Numbered from the stretch's first letter, positions 52,415-61,416 are shown. The stretch is 64,000 nt of DNA from an uncultured Tenacibaculum sp. (GCA_947493285.1 CANLQH010000001.1:930001-994000); one strand, 5' to 3'. Notes: generated by a model from the letters alone, not told the origin. Numbers and translations are program-made.

Positions 52415-52894
52415 CTCGATAACTTCAAGATTTTTTACAGCTCCATTATCTAACTCAAAGCGCAACATAGTTCTTATTTTATGAAAACCATGTTTACCAG
52501 CTGCTCCAGGATTTAAATGTAATAATTTAAATTTTTCATCATATTGCGCTTTTAAAATATGTGAGTGCCCACAAATAAATAGCTTAGGAATATTGCTTTT
52601 AAACTCTTCTTTTATTCTTGGTTTATACGCATTTGGGTAACCACCAATATGAGTTATCCACACAGATACACCTTCAACAGTAAATTTATTATCTAAAGGA
52701 AATTCAGCTCTAGCATTTTTATCATCAATATTACCGTAAACAGCCCTTAAAGGTTTATGTTTCTGTATAATATCCGTAACATTTAAATCACCAATATCAC
52801 CAGCGTGCCAAACCTCATCTGCCTGTTTTACAAATTTCAATATTTGATCATCAATAAAACTATGTGTATCAGAAAGAAGTAGTATTTTTTTCAT
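52400..52894 (-). CDS. YfcE-type metallophosphoesterase
   Basis: The 164-residue calcineurin-like phosphoesterase starts MKKILLLSDTHSFIDDQILK (D-x-H metal site), with ADEVWHAGDIGDL (G-D), RAVYGNIDDKNA (GN-x-D) and KLFICGHSHILKAQYDEKFK (GHSH), ending LHLNPGAAGKHGFHK. All metal ligands are present. ATG 52894 is preferred over an ATG 6 codons upstream because it directly precedes the first strand. A candidate small RNA on the same strand lies upstream. Confidence 0.93.
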   Translation of the reverse strand: MKKILLLSDTHSFIDDQILKFVKQADEVWHAGDIGDLNVTDIIQKHKPLRAVYGNIDDKNARAEFPLDNKFTVEGVSVWITHIGGYPNAYKPRIKEEFKSNIPKLFICGHSHILKAQYDEKFKLLHLNPGAAGKHGFHKIRTMLRFELDNGAVKNLEVIELAHR

Positions 52895-52917
52895 TAGCAC
52901 AAAACTAATCAATACTA

Positions 52918-53000
52918 TTAAAACAATAAACCCACAACATTACATTGTGGGTTCATCTGGGGAATTATAATAAAAGGGGACTCTTATTATCTGTTTTTGA
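52918..53000 (-). ncRNA. Candidate small RNA of about 80 nt upstream of the phosphoesterase
   Basis: On the minus strand an exact -7 box TATATTTG (53006-53013) is followed by about 80 bases ending in a terminator-like hairpin: AACCCACAA (minus strand, 52953-52945) pairs with TTGTGGGTT (52937-52929), then TATTGTTTT. A second hairpin ATAATAA/TTATTAT (52966-52989) sits in the middle, with two C-rich loop strings (CCCC). No ORF is present. It looks like an independent short transcript; a Flavobacteria-specific ncRNA such as the Flavo-1 motif is possible but I cannot confirm it. Confidence 0.4.
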
Positions 53001-53162
53001 GCCGGCAAATATATAACAGATTACATACCTGCATCTTAACCTATGTTTATATTTTTAATCTTATGATTTATTTAACAAAAATTAAGAGACTTATTTAAAA
53101 CTCTACTAGAGTAAACTCACAGTAAAATTTCATAATTTTGTTTTTTAAATTCCAATATCTTT

Positions 53163-53897
53163 TTGAAGTATTTTATAGAGTTAGCTTACAACGGAAAAAA
53201 CTATCATGGTTGGCAAATACAACCTGATGCAGTTTCTGTACAAGAAAAAATTAACAAAGCTATTAGCACAGTTTTAAGAGAAGAAATTATTGTTGTTGGT
53301 GCTGGTAGAACAGATACTGGGGTACATGCATCGCAAATGTTTGCTCATTTCGAAACAAACAAAAACTTAGACAGTAATTTTGCTTATAAATTAAATGCTA
53401 TCTTACCACATGATATTGTAATTTTTAACATCAAATTAGTTCATGATGATGCTCATACTCGATTTGATGCTTTAAGTAGAAGTTATGAGTATAAAATTTG
53501 GCTAGGGCGTAATCCGTTTTTATTAGAAACAACTTTGCAATTACATCATCAAAAATTAAATATTGATTTGATGAATAAAGCTGCTGGGATCTTATACGAA
53601 TATGAAGATTTCGAGTGTTTTTCGAAAGTAAAAACTGATGTACACACCTTTAATTGCAACGTAACAAATGCCAAATGGATTCTAAACAACAATGAGTTAA
53701 CTTTTCATATTAGCGCCAATCGTTTTTTAAGAAATATGGTAAGAGCAATAGTAGGTACTTTAATTGATGTTGGAAAAGAAAAAATAACTGTAGAAGATTT
53801 TAGAGCTGTTATTGAGAGTAAAAACAGAAGCAATGCAGGCACCTCTGTTCCCGCAAAAGGATTATTTTTAACAAAAGTAGAATACGATTATATATAG
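53163..53897 (+). CDS. truA: tRNA pseudouridine(38-40) synthase TruA
   Basis: The 244-residue enzyme modifies U38-U40 in the tRNA anticodon arm. It starts MKYFIELAYNGKNYHGWQIQ; catalytic Asp lies in VVGAGRTDTGVHASQMFAHF; further motifs are HTRFDALSRSYEYKI and ANRFLRNMVRAIVGTLIDVG. The start codon is TTG at 53163: no ATG is available before the conserved first strand and the next in-frame ATG would remove the catalytic Asp. The stop overlaps the next gene's GTG by one base. Confidence 0.95.
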   Translation: MKYFIELAYNGKNYHGWQIQPDAVSVQEKINKAISTVLREEIIVVGAGRTDTGVHASQMFAHFETNKNLDSNFAYKLNAILPHDIVIFNIKLVHDDAHTRFDALSRSYEYKIWLGRNPFLLETTLQLHHQKLNIDLMNKAAGILYEYEDFECFSKVKTDVHTFNCNVTNAKWILNNNELTFHISANRFLRNMVRAIVGTLIDVGKEKITVEDFRAVIESKNRSNAGTSVPAKGLFLTKVEYDYI

Positions 53898-55663
53898 TGA
53901 GTAACGCAACAGGAAAAGCATTTGATTTTAAAATTTTTGCAAGACTTATGAGTTTTGCAAAAAAATATCGTACTAGATTTATTTTAGCAACGATTTCTAC
54001 AATTTTACTAGCGGGGTTTTCGGTACTAATTCCGGTTATTTTAATGACTGCTATAGAAGACTTTACTACTACTAAGGATGCTACAAGGCTACTCTACTTT
54101 ACTATTGCAATGTTAGTAGCGCTACTTATTCAAGTACTCTTTCAATTTACATTCATTTACTATGCAAACTGGGTAGGTCAACATATTATTAGAGATATTA
54201 GAGCCAAAACCTTTCGTAAAATCGTAGAGTTTAAAATGGGTTATTTCGATAACTCATCGGTAGGTAAATTAGTTACTCGAGTAGTTTCTGATATAGAAAC
54301 TATTGCTAATTTTTTTACTCAAGGTGTTTTTATGATTGTAAGTGACATCTTAAAAATGATTGTCGTTATTTTTGTGATGTTATATACAAATTGGAAGCTG
54401 GCACTAATTGCACTTGCAATGTTACCTGTATTAATTTATGCTACAAAGCTTTTTCAAATAGCTATAAAATCTACTTTTCAAGATGTTAGAAACCAAGTAG
54501 CTAATCTTAACGGATTTGTACAAGAAAGAGTAACAGGAATGAAAATTGTTCAACTCTTTAATCGTGAAAAAATTGAATATCAAAATTTTGTTGATATAAA
54601 TGATAAACATGCAAAAGCACATATTAAAACTGTATGGTACTACTCTATCTTTTTCCCTATTGCAGAAATCTTATCATCAATAGCTATTGGTTTAATTGTT
54701 TGGTATGGAGGGCTACAAGTTATTGATGGAGAAGCTACAAATATTGCTGTTATTATTGGTTTTATTAAAATGGCACAAATGCTATTTAGACCACTACGTC
54801 AAATCGCAGACAAATTCAATCAACTACAAATGGGAATTGTTGCTGGAGAGCGTGTTTTTGATGTTATAGACACTGAAAGCTCTATTAAAAAAACAGGCAC
54901 AAAGACCACCGAAAACCTTCAAGGAAATATCAGTTTTAAAAACGTTAGCTTTAGCTATATTAAAGATGAAGAAGTTTTGAAAGGTATCAGCTTTGATGTT
55001 AATAAAGGACAGACAGTTGCTATAGTTGGAGCAACCGGAGCAGGTAAATCAACTATCATCAACCTTATAAATCGTTTTTATGAAATTGACAGTGGAGTAA
55101 TTTGTGTAGACGACATTCCTATTGAAGAATACGATATTGTTTCTCTACGAAAACAAATAGGAATTGTATTGCAAGATGTTTTTCTTTTTTCCGATACTAT
55201 TTTAAATAATATCACCTTAAAAAACGAAAGTATTACTCTTTCTGAAGTTCAAGAAGCAGCAAAACAAATAGGTATTCATGATTTTATAATGACACTCCCT
55301 AACGATTATCATTACAATGTAAAAGAAAGAGGCGCGATGTTATCTTCTGGTCAACGTCAATTAATTGCATTTCTACGTGCTTATGTTAGCAATCCAAAAG
55401 TTTTAATTTTAGATGAAGCAACATCATCAGTAGACACACATTCAGAACAAATGATTCAATATGCTACAGATAAAATCACAAAAGACAGAACTTCTATTGT
55501 AATTGCACATCGTTTAGCAACTATTAAAAAAGCTGACATGATTATTGTTATGGATAAAGGACTAATTGTTGAGCAAGGGACTCACGCTCAGCTACTACAA
55601 AAAAGTGAAGGTTATTACAGAAACTTGTATGATAAGCAATTTAGTACTGAAATTGTGTCGTAA
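53897..55663 (+). CDS. ABC exporter, fused permease/ATPase (MsbA-like)
   Basis: The 588-residue half-transporter has six TM helices (about 20-300) and a C-terminal ATPase: Walker A VAIVGATGAGKSTIINLINR, Q loop QIGIVLQDVFLFSDTILNNI, signature AMLSSGQRQLIAFLRAYVSN, Walker B VLILDEATSSVDTHSEQMIQ and the H loop IVIAHRLATIKKADMIIVMD. The start is GTG sharing its G with the truA TAG, so translation is coupled. The layout (truA then ABC exporter) is familiar in Flavobacteriia. Substrate (lipid or drug) is unknown. Confidence 0.93.
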   Translation: MSNATGKAFDFKIFARLMSFAKKYRTRFILATISTILLAGFSVLIPVILMTAIEDFTTTKDATRLLYFTIAMLVALLIQVLFQFTFIYYANWVGQHIIRDIRAKTFRKIVEFKMGYFDNSSVGKLVTRVVSDIETIANFFTQGVFMIVSDILKMIVVIFVMLYTNWKLALIALAMLPVLIYATKLFQIAIKSTFQDVRNQVANLNGFVQERVTGMKIVQLFNREKIEYQNFVDINDKHAKAHIKTVWYYSIFFPIAEILSSIAIGLIVWYGGLQVIDGEATNIAVIIGFIKMAQMLFRPLRQIADKFNQLQMGIVAGERVFDVIDTESSIKKTGTKTTENLQGNISFKNVSFSYIKDEEVLKGISFDVNKGQTVAIVGATGAGKSTIINLINRFYEIDSGVICVDDIPIEEYDIVSLRKQIGIVLQDVFLFSDTILNNITLKNESITLSEVQEAAKQIGIHDFIMTLPNDYHYNVKERGAMLSSGQRQLIAFLRAYVSNPKVLILDEATSSVDTHSEQMIQYATDKITKDRTSIVIAHRLATIKKADMIIVMDKGLIVEQGTHAQLLQKSEGYYRNLYDKQFSTEIVS

Positions 55664-55734
55664 ATAATTTGTTTACAACATTCAAAATAATACATTTGTT
55701 AATTATCAATCTAAAAACTAAAAATCATAAAACG

Positions 55735-56190
55735 ATGAAAAAAGTAATTTTATCTGTACTTGTTATTGGAGCTTTATTAGCTACATCATGTAAAAAGGAA
55801 AAAGAAGCTACAAAAGATGCTGCTAAAGATGTGGTAGAAGCTGCTGACAAAGCTGTTGACGCTACTAAAGATGCTGCAACAAAAGTTGTAACTGATGCAG
55901 AAGCTGCTGTTGACAAAGCTGTAGATGCTGTAAAATCAGCAATCGAAGGTGTAACTATTCCTGAATTTAAAGATCCTAAAGTTGGTGAGTATTTACAAAC
56001 TTACTCTACTTATGCTAAAGATTATATCGAGGCTAAAGGTGATGTATTAAAAAATGCTGAATTAGCTAAAAAAGGTGTTGAGTTAGCTGCTAAAGGAAAA
56101 GAAATAGTTTCTACTTTAGATGCAGAAGGAGTTAAGAAATTCAACTCTGTAATGAGCGCTTTACAATCTAAAATGGCTCCTGCTAAATAA
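55735..56190 (+). CDS. Lys/Ala-rich lipoprotein with amphipathic helical repeats
   Basis: The 151-residue protein has a lipobox (GALLATSC, Cys at residue 18). An Ala/Lys/Asp-rich heptad-like region (KEATKDAAKDVVEAADKAVD ATKDAATKVVTDAEAAVDKA) follows, then a C-terminal domain (EYLQTYSTYAKDYIEAKGDV). The repetitive part resembles LEA-like or apolipophorin-like helices. ATG 55735 is preferred over an upstream one at 55669, as it starts the signal peptide. The function is unknown; an envelope stress or structural role is possible. Confidence 0.75.
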   Translation: MKKVILSVLVIGALLATSCKKEKEATKDAAKDVVEAADKAVDATKDAATKVVTDAEAAVDKAVDAVKSAIEGVTIPEFKDPKVGEYLQTYSTYAKDYIEAKGDVLKNAELAKKGVELAAKGKEIVSTLDAEGVKKFNSVMSALQSKMAPAK

Positions 56191-56210
56191 TTTTAGATTT
56201 TATATAAAAT

Positions 56211-56243
56211 AAAAAGCTCGCAATTAATTGCGAGCTTTTTTTA
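56211..56243. terminator. Bidirectional terminator after the KA-rich lipoprotein
   Basis: A perfect inverted repeat AAAAAGCTCGCAATT and its complement with almost no loop (56211-56240) ends in TTTTTTT. It lies between convergent genes and overlaps the GLPGLI stop. Confidence 0.85.
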
Positions 56244-56933
56244 GTTTTGACCTCTAGCTATTCTCATTAATTCAACAGACTTATAGATACTTATTTTTTC
56301 AGCCTCTAATAAATTCAAAGGATCATCTTTAAATTTATTAAGCTCTATATTCTTAGCAAAATAAGAAAACCTTTTTTCATGATGCAACTCTAAAATTAAT
56401 CCTGGCAAGCCACCATAACCAGCAGGCCCATAGGGAACTTTAATTTCTGGAGTAAACCATGCGATAAAATTCATATACTTGCCAGAACGCTTATTAAATT
56501 CTTTTCTAGTTGCTTTTATACATTCATAATCTTTTATCTTTTTCTTTTCGTCGGTAATCACCCAATCATTCATTTTTTTATTATGATTGATTTGATATGT
56601 ATCCCAATCTATCGTTTTTATTATAGTAGAATTTCCCTCTGCGTCTTGATGACAAATATTAAAATAGCCTACTAAAATTTCAGTTATCCCAGATCTTTTT
56701 TGCTTTCTAATTAACTCCTCGTTTAATAAGCCTAAATATTCTATTTCAAAAGAAGATCTTTTCTCATTAAAAAGTAAATTAAACTTCATGTATTCAGCAT
56801 TTTCAATAGTTTCCAGAATCATTGGCTTAACACTATTCTTAGGATTATGCAAAACAACGATATACTCTATCCTACTTGTTTGAGAATGCATTGTTAGTGA
56901 AAAAACAAAAAGTAATAGTAATATTTTTTTCAT
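56241..56933 (-). CDS. GLPGLI family protein
   Basis: The 230-residue exported protein has a signal peptide (MKKILLLLFVFSLTMHSQTS). The family signature is present as PYGPAGYGGLPGLILELHHE, preceded by DWVITDEKKKIKDYECIKAT and RSGKYMNFIAWFTPEIKVPY. GLPGLI proteins are Bacteroidota secreted proteins of unknown function, often with TonB-dependent receptors; none is adjacent here. It begins 16 bases after cdaA on the same strand. Confidence 0.9.
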   Translation of the reverse strand: MKKILLLLFVFSLTMHSQTSRIEYIVVLHNPKNSVKPMILETIENAEYMKFNLLFNEKRSSFEIEYLGLLNEELIRKQKRSGITEILVGYFNICHQDAEGNSTIIKTIDWDTYQINHNKKMNDWVITDEKKKIKDYECIKATRKEFNKRSGKYMNFIAWFTPEIKVPYGPAGYGGLPGLILELHHEKRFSYFAKNIELNKFKDDPLNLLEAEKISIYKSVELMRIARGQN

Positions 56934-56949
56934 AGCTGCTATATTATTT

Positions 56950-57732
56950 TTATGCTGTCAAATCTTTTTGAAGCTTTTTAAATAACTCTTCTGGTGTTTT
57001 ATACAATACAAATTCGCCATTATTTATATACGATATCTCACCGGTTTCTTCTGATACTAATAAACAAACAGCATCTGTTTTTTCAGTAACTCCAATTGCA
57101 GCTCTATGGCGTAAACCAAATCGCGCCGGAATCTTTGTACTGTTAGAAACTGGCAACACAACACGAGTAGCAATAATATAATTATCTCGTATTACGGTTG
57201 CTCCGTCATGTAACGGACTGTTTTTATAAAAAATGCTTTCTATAATTGCCTCAGTAACTAATGCATTCATTTTATCTCCCGAGCCTACTAAAAAATCAAG
57301 GTTATTTGTTTTTTCAATAACCAACAACGCTCCTGTACGAGTTTTAGACATACTCGTACATGCTTTTAAAATCGTTTCGATATCAATTTCTGAATTGATC
57401 TCAGATTGCAAAAACTTAATTTGATTTAAAAAACCTCTTTTCGATGAAAAATTGGTCGTTCCAATCATTAATAAAAATTTCCTAATCTCTTGCTGAAATA
57501 CAATAATTAAAGCAATAACTCCACCCGACAAAAGGTAACCTAAAATACCACTTAGCATTTCCATATGAAGTGCTTGTGTTATTTTCCAAATTAAAAAAAT
57601 TAGTGCGATTCCAATAACAATATTAATAGCTACCGTTCCTTTTAACAACTTGTATATATAATACAGCAAAACAGCAACTAAAATAATATCAAGTACATCG
57701 AGAAAAGTAAAATTGATAAAATCTAAATTCAT
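56950..57732 (-). CDS. cdaA: Diadenylate cyclase CdaA (c-di-AMP synthase)
   Basis: The 260-residue membrane enzyme makes cyclic di-AMP from two ATP. It has three N-terminal TM helices (DVLDIILVAVLLYYIYKLLK, AINIVIGIALIFLIWKITQ, LLSGGVIALIIVFQQEIRKF) and a DAC catalytic domain with NSPLHDGATVIRDNYIIATR (D-G-A) and KIPARFGLRHRAAIGVTEKT (R-H-R), then LVSEETGEISYINNGEF. Both catalytic motifs are intact. It lies upstream of the GLPGLI gene and downstream of folP on the same strand, a usual Bacteroidota order. Confidence 0.95.
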   Translation of the reverse strand: MNLDFINFTFLDVLDIILVAVLLYYIYKLLKGTVAINIVIGIALIFLIWKITQALHMEMLSGILGYLLSGGVIALIIVFQQEIRKFLLMIGTTNFSSKRGFLNQIKFLQSEINSEIDIETILKACTSMSKTRTGALLVIEKTNNLDFLVGSGDKMNALVTEAIIESIFYKNSPLHDGATVIRDNYIIATRVVLPVSNSTKIPARFGLRHRAAIGVTEKTDAVCLLVSEETGEISYINNGEFVLYKTPEELFKKLQKDLTA

Positions 57733-57766
57733 TAAATCTTTGAAGTTTTAGTAAATGTAATCATTT

Positions 57767-58591
57767 TTAAGATAATTGATTCACAATAGTAACAGCCTCA
57801 ACTGCTTCTTTTACATCGTGTACTCTTAAAATACTTGTACCGTTTAACAAAGCTATTGTATTTGCAACCGTAGTAGCATTTAAAGCTTCTTTTGCCGAAA
57901 TTCCTAAAACATTATATAACATCGATTTTCTAGAAACTCCAGTTAATATTGGAACATCTAAGTTTTTAAACAATTGTAATTTATTCAACAACTCGTAATT
58001 GTGTTCAACAGTTTTTCCAAAGCCAAAACCTACATCAATAACTACATCATTTACTTTTAAGGCTCTAAGCTTAAAAATTTGATCAGCAAAAAAAGAAATC
58101 ACTTCTTTAACTACATCATTATAAACAGGATTCTTTTGCATATTTTGAGGAGTCCCTTGCATATGCATCATAATATATGGCACTTGTAATTTTGCAACTG
58201 TATTAAACATTGCTTCATCCATTGTACCACCTGAAATATCATTAACTATGGCTGCTCCATGATTTATCGTTTCTTCCACTACTCTACTTCTAAAACTATC
58301 AACAGAAATTAATACTTCAGGAAACTTATTTATCAACAAATCAATTACAGGAACAATTCTCTGCAGCTCTTCTTCTTCTGAAATATGCTTCGCACCAGGA
58401 CGAGACGAATACGCTCCTACATCAATAAAAGTTGCTCCTTCTTTTAGCATCTTTTCTGTTTGATTTAAAATATCAGTCTCATTTTTATATTTCCCTCCGT
58501 CAAAAAAAGAATCTGGAGTTATATTTAAAATCCCCATAACTTTAGGAGTCGTGAGGTCTATTAAGCTTCCTTTACAATTAATCGTCATCAT
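57767..58591 (-). CDS. folP: Dihydropteroate synthase
   Basis: The enzyme of about 274 residues joins para-aminobenzoate to dihydropterin pyrophosphate in folate synthesis. Signatures are PKVMGILNITPDSFFDGGKY, DVGAYSSRPGAKHISEEEEL, VDSFRSRVVEETI, GAAIVNDISGG, DVVIDVGFGFGKTVEHNYEL and PILTGVSRKSMLYNVLGIS. An open frame continues 30 codons upstream, but the Met pair at 58586-58591 directly precedes the first strand, so this start is taken. It is divergent from DUF1599. Confidence 0.95.
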   Translation of the reverse strand: MMTINCKGSLIDLTTPKVMGILNITPDSFFDGGKYKNETDILNQTEKMLKEGATFIDVGAYSSRPGAKHISEEEELQRIVPVIDLLINKFPEVLISVDSFRSRVVEETINHGAAIVNDISGGTMDEAMFNTVAKLQVPYIMMHMQGTPQNMQKNPVYNDVVKEVISFFADQIFKLRALKVNDVVIDVGFGFGKTVEHNYELLNKLQLFKNLDVPILTGVSRKSMLYNVLGISAKEALNATTVANTIALLNGTSILRVHDVKEAVEAVTIVNQLS

Positions 58592-58636
58592 AATAAATTT
58601 CCAAGTAAAAATAAACGAAAAGCTTTTAATATTTAC

Positions 58637-58644
58637 TATTTTTG
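58637..58644 (+). promoter_or_regulatory. -7 promoter element of DUF1599 (TATTTTTG)
   Basis: A TAnnTTTG match 24 bases before the DUF1599 ATG, in the short divergent region shared with folP. Confidence 0.45.
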
Positions 58645-58668
58645 GTCGATTACTTTTAAATAAAAAAG

Positions 58669-59214
58669 ATGCAAAACACATCCAAACAATACGATGCAGT
58701 AGTAGAAGAATGTAGAAGTTTGTTTATTAAAAAAATGAGTGACTATGGTAGTGCATGGAGAATTTTAAGACTTCCATCATTAACAGATCAAATATTTATA
58801 AAAGCGCAACGCATACGTCAATTACAAGAAAATACTGAACGTAAAGTTGATGAAGGAGAAAAATCAGAATTTATTGGTATCATCAACTATTCTATCATGG
58901 CATTAATTCAATTAGAATTAGGCGTAGTTGAACAACCAGATTTAAATACTGATGAAGCCTCTTTACTATACGATAAACATTCAAAAATCACCAAAGAGTT
59001 AATGGAAAATAAAAACCATGACTATGGTGAAGCTTGGAGAGATATGAGAATTTCGTCTTTAACCGATTTAATTCTTCAAAAATTATTACGTGTTAAACAG
59101 ATTGAAGACAACCAAGGAAAAACAATAGTTTCAGAAGGAATAGATGCAAATTATCAAGATATGATTAATTATGCTATTTTTGCTCTGATTCATCATTCAG
59201 AATTAGACAGTTAA
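58669..59214 (+). CDS. DUF1599 (nucleotide-modification-associated) protein
   Basis: The 181-residue helical protein has two related halves: FIKKMSDYGSAWRILRLPSL TDQIFIKAQRIRQLQE, and LMENKNHDYGEAWRDMRISS LTDLILQKLLRVKQIED. The twice repeated K-x-x-D-Y-G-x-A-W-R-x-x-R-x-x-S-L-T-D motif is that of DUF1599, a domain also called Nmad1-like in base-modification contexts. In Bacteroidota it is a stable neighbour of folP, as here. Function is unproven. Confidence 0.9.
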   Translation: MQNTSKQYDAVVEECRSLFIKKMSDYGSAWRILRLPSLTDQIFIKAQRIRQLQENTERKVDEGEKSEFIGIINYSIMALIQLELGVVEQPDLNTDEASLLYDKHSKITKELMENKNHDYGEAWRDMRISSLTDLILQKLLRVKQIEDNQGKTIVSEGIDANYQDMINYAIFALIHHSELDS

Positions 59215-59235
59215 CCTAAAACCCCTAAAAAGATT

Positions 59236-60210
59236 ATGTTGAAAATATTAACCCACATATCGAGAGTACTAGTAGGTCTTTTATTTATCTACTCAGGATT
59301 TGTAAAATTGGTAGACCCTATTGGTTCTCAGTACAAATTTCAAGAATATTTTAGCGAAGGTGTATTAAATATGGAATTTTTAATTCCTTATACTTTACCA
59401 TTTGCTATTCTATTAATTGTTTCTGAATTAGTTTTAGGTGTAATGCTTTTAGTAGGTTTTAAACCAAAATTTACAGTTTGGAGTTTATTTAGCTTAAACT
59501 TAATATTCTTGTTCTTAACATGGTATTCTTACACTTATAACAAAGTAACCGATTGTGGTTGCTTTGGAGATGCTTTAAAATTAACGCCTAAAGAAACATT
59601 TTACAAGAATGTAGTATTCATGGTTTTTATTATCATTTTAATTTTAGGATTAAAATATATTAAACCTTTAATTTCTGATAAAGTAGCTTCATTAAGTACA
59701 TACGTGTCAATATTCTTATCACTACTAGTTACCTATCATGTTTTACAACATCTACCAATTATTGATTTTAGAGCGTACTCAATAGGCACAAATATTGCAG
59801 AAGGAATGGCATATCAAGATGGTAGCGACGAAGTTCCTCCAATTCACGATTTCATGATTGAAACTGATGACGGAGATAAATTAGAGGAGATGTTAGCAAA
59901 AGATAAAGCAATGCTTATCATGCTTTATAATTTTGAAAAAATGGATAAAGATGGCTTACCTGCAGTTTCTAAAGTTGCTGCAGATGCTAAAACAAAAGGA
60001 TATGAAGTATATGTTTTAACAGCTTCTTATTTTGAAGACGGAGCAAAAGCAGAACAAAAAGAATTCAACTTACCATACACGTTTGGTTTTTGTGATGAAA
60101 CTGCTTTAAAAACAGCTATTAGAGCAAACCCAGGAATTATGACCGTAGAAAACGGAACTATTGTTGGAAAATGGAATTGGACAGACGCTGATGATGTTGT
60201 TTTAAAATAA
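59236..60210 (+). CDS. BT_3928-type DoxX family protein
   Basis: The 324-residue membrane protein has a DoxX-like four-helix domain (HISRVLVGLLFIYSGFVKLV DPIGSQYKFQEYF, then VSELVLGVMLLVGFKPKFTV and VTDCGCFGDALKLTPKETF). A C-terminal thioredoxin-like part without CxxC follows (KAMLIMLYNFEKMDKDGLPA, GYEVYVLTASYFEDG). The D-C-G-C-F-G-D motif is conserved in this family. In B. thetaiotaomicron the relative BT_3928 lies near tpiA; here tpiA is 52 kb away, so the cluster is split. A terminator follows. Confidence 0.88.
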   Translation: MLKILTHISRVLVGLLFIYSGFVKLVDPIGSQYKFQEYFSEGVLNMEFLIPYTLPFAILLIVSELVLGVMLLVGFKPKFTVWSLFSLNLIFLFLTWYSYTYNKVTDCGCFGDALKLTPKETFYKNVVFMVFIIILILGLKYIKPLISDKVASLSTYVSIFLSLLVTYHVLQHLPIIDFRAYSIGTNIAEGMAYQDGSDEVPPIHDFMIETDDGDKLEEMLAKDKAMLIMLYNFEKMDKDGLPAVSKVAADAKTKGYEVYVLTASYFEDGAKAEQKEFNLPYTFGFCDETALKTAIRANPGIMTVENGTIVGKWNWTDADDVVLK

Positions 60211-60234
60211 AACTACATACTTTTTAAATATAAC

Positions 60235-60268
60235 AAATCCCTAAGAAATTAACTTCTTAGGGATTTTT
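60235..60268 (+). terminator. Terminator of the folP-side plus-strand operon
   Basis: The 13-bp stem AAATCCCTAAGAA (60235-60247) and TTCTTAGGGATTT (60254-60266) with a 6-nt loop is followed by TTGTTTT. Confidence 0.85.
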
Positions 60269-60327
60269 GTTTTCATCCAATAAATTTAAAATCAGTATTT
60301 TTACAATACAACCAAATTAACCGAATC

Positions 60328-61353
60328 ATGAAATTTATTAAATATTTATTACTCCTAATAATTGCTTTAATTGTTATCGGGTTTATATACGTAAGTACAT
60401 ATTCAAGCAATTACGATGTTAAACGAAGTAAAGTGATTAACACTCCAATATCTCATACTTTTAACACTGTAAACGATTTAAAGACTTGGGAAAAATGGGG
60501 TCCATGGCATGACGAAGACAGTACTATTGTTGTTACCTATGGAGACAAAACTGTTGGTGTTGGTGCTTCTGATAGCTGGACTAGTAAAGACGGACCTGGT
60601 AAAATGGAAACTGTTGCTGTAGTAGAAAATAAATCTATCGATCAAAAAATATCTTTTATGGATAATGAACCTGGAGATATTTATTGGAATTTCGAACAAG
60701 TACCAGAAGGAACCAAAGTAACTTGGGGCATGAAAGCTGAAAAATCTCCTTTTATGTTTAAAATGGTTGCTGCTATGTCTGGCGGATGGGATAATATGCT
60801 AGGACCAATGGAAGAGCTAGGTCTTAACAATTTAGAAAGAGTACTTTTAGAAACAGCTCCAAAAACACCTAAATTCACTTTAGGAAATGTTTCAACTAAG
60901 GAGTTACCTGCAAAAACATTTATTGGGTATCCACATAAAATTAAAATAGACCACGAAGAAATGACCCGTTTATTTTTGCAAGATATGCCTAAAGCAGGAA
61001 TGTATGCCATGAAAAGTGGATTAAAAGAAGGAGATTTTACTCCTGGATCAGTTTATTCAAAATATGATGAAGCTTCTGGTGAAACTGAATTTTACATTGG
61101 TCTTTTATTAAATAAAAGTATTGCTCCAGACAAAGGAATGGAAGTAATTAAATTACCAGCTAGTAATGGTATTATGATTTCAAAATTTGGGAATTATGGA
61201 GATGGTGATTATGATGCCCACATGAAAATTGCTACTTATTTAGAAGAAAACAAGCTAACTCAAAAATGGCCAATTTGGGAATTATATGTTAATGACTCTA
61301 CAAAAGTAAAACCAGAAGAAATTCAAACTGACATTTATTATCCAATAAACTAA
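60328..61353 (+). CDS. SRPBCC plus GyrI-like effector-binding protein
   Basis: The 341-residue protein has an N-terminal TM anchor (YLLLLIIALIVIGFIYVSTY). A SRPBCC/polyketide-cyclase-like domain follows (about 30-175: SKVINTPISHTFNTVNDLKT WEKWGPWHDED, PEGTKVTWGMKAEKSPF), and a GyrI/AraC-effector-like domain comes last (about 190-341: LGNVSTKELPAKTFIGYPHK, EFYIGLLLNKSIAPDKG, QKWPIWELYVNDSTKVKPEE). Both folds bind small hydrophobic ligands. The fusion is common in Bacteroidota; no physiological ligand is known. Confidence 0.85.
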   Translation: MKFIKYLLLLIIALIVIGFIYVSTYSSNYDVKRSKVINTPISHTFNTVNDLKTWEKWGPWHDEDSTIVVTYGDKTVGVGASDSWTSKDGPGKMETVAVVENKSIDQKISFMDNEPGDIYWNFEQVPEGTKVTWGMKAEKSPFMFKMVAAMSGGWDNMLGPMEELGLNNLERVLLETAPKTPKFTLGNVSTKELPAKTFIGYPHKIKIDHEEMTRLFLQDMPKAGMYAMKSGLKEGDFTPGSVYSKYDEASGETEFYIGLLLNKSIAPDKGMEVIKLPASNGIMISKFGNYGDGDYDAHMKIATYLEENKLTQKWPIWELYVNDSTKVKPEEIQTDIYYPIN

Positions 61354-61371
61354 ACACAAAACTATATATTT

Positions 61372-61407
61372 TAAAACCTCACACTATTCGTGAGGTTTTA
61401 TTATTTT
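61372..61407 (+). terminator. Terminator after the SRPBCC gene
   Basis: The 11-bp stem TAAAACCTCAC (61372-61382) and GTGAGGTTTTA (61390-61400) is followed by TTATTTT. It lies 17 bases before the crcB ATG. No fluoride riboswitch is recognisable in this gap. Confidence 0.75.
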
Positions 61408-61416
61408 AGCACATCT

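Noticed and set aside
61354..61416. A fluoride riboswitch upstream of crcB
   Set aside because: The gap is filled by the terminator hairpin of the previous gene; the crcB motif pseudoknot strings are not seen.
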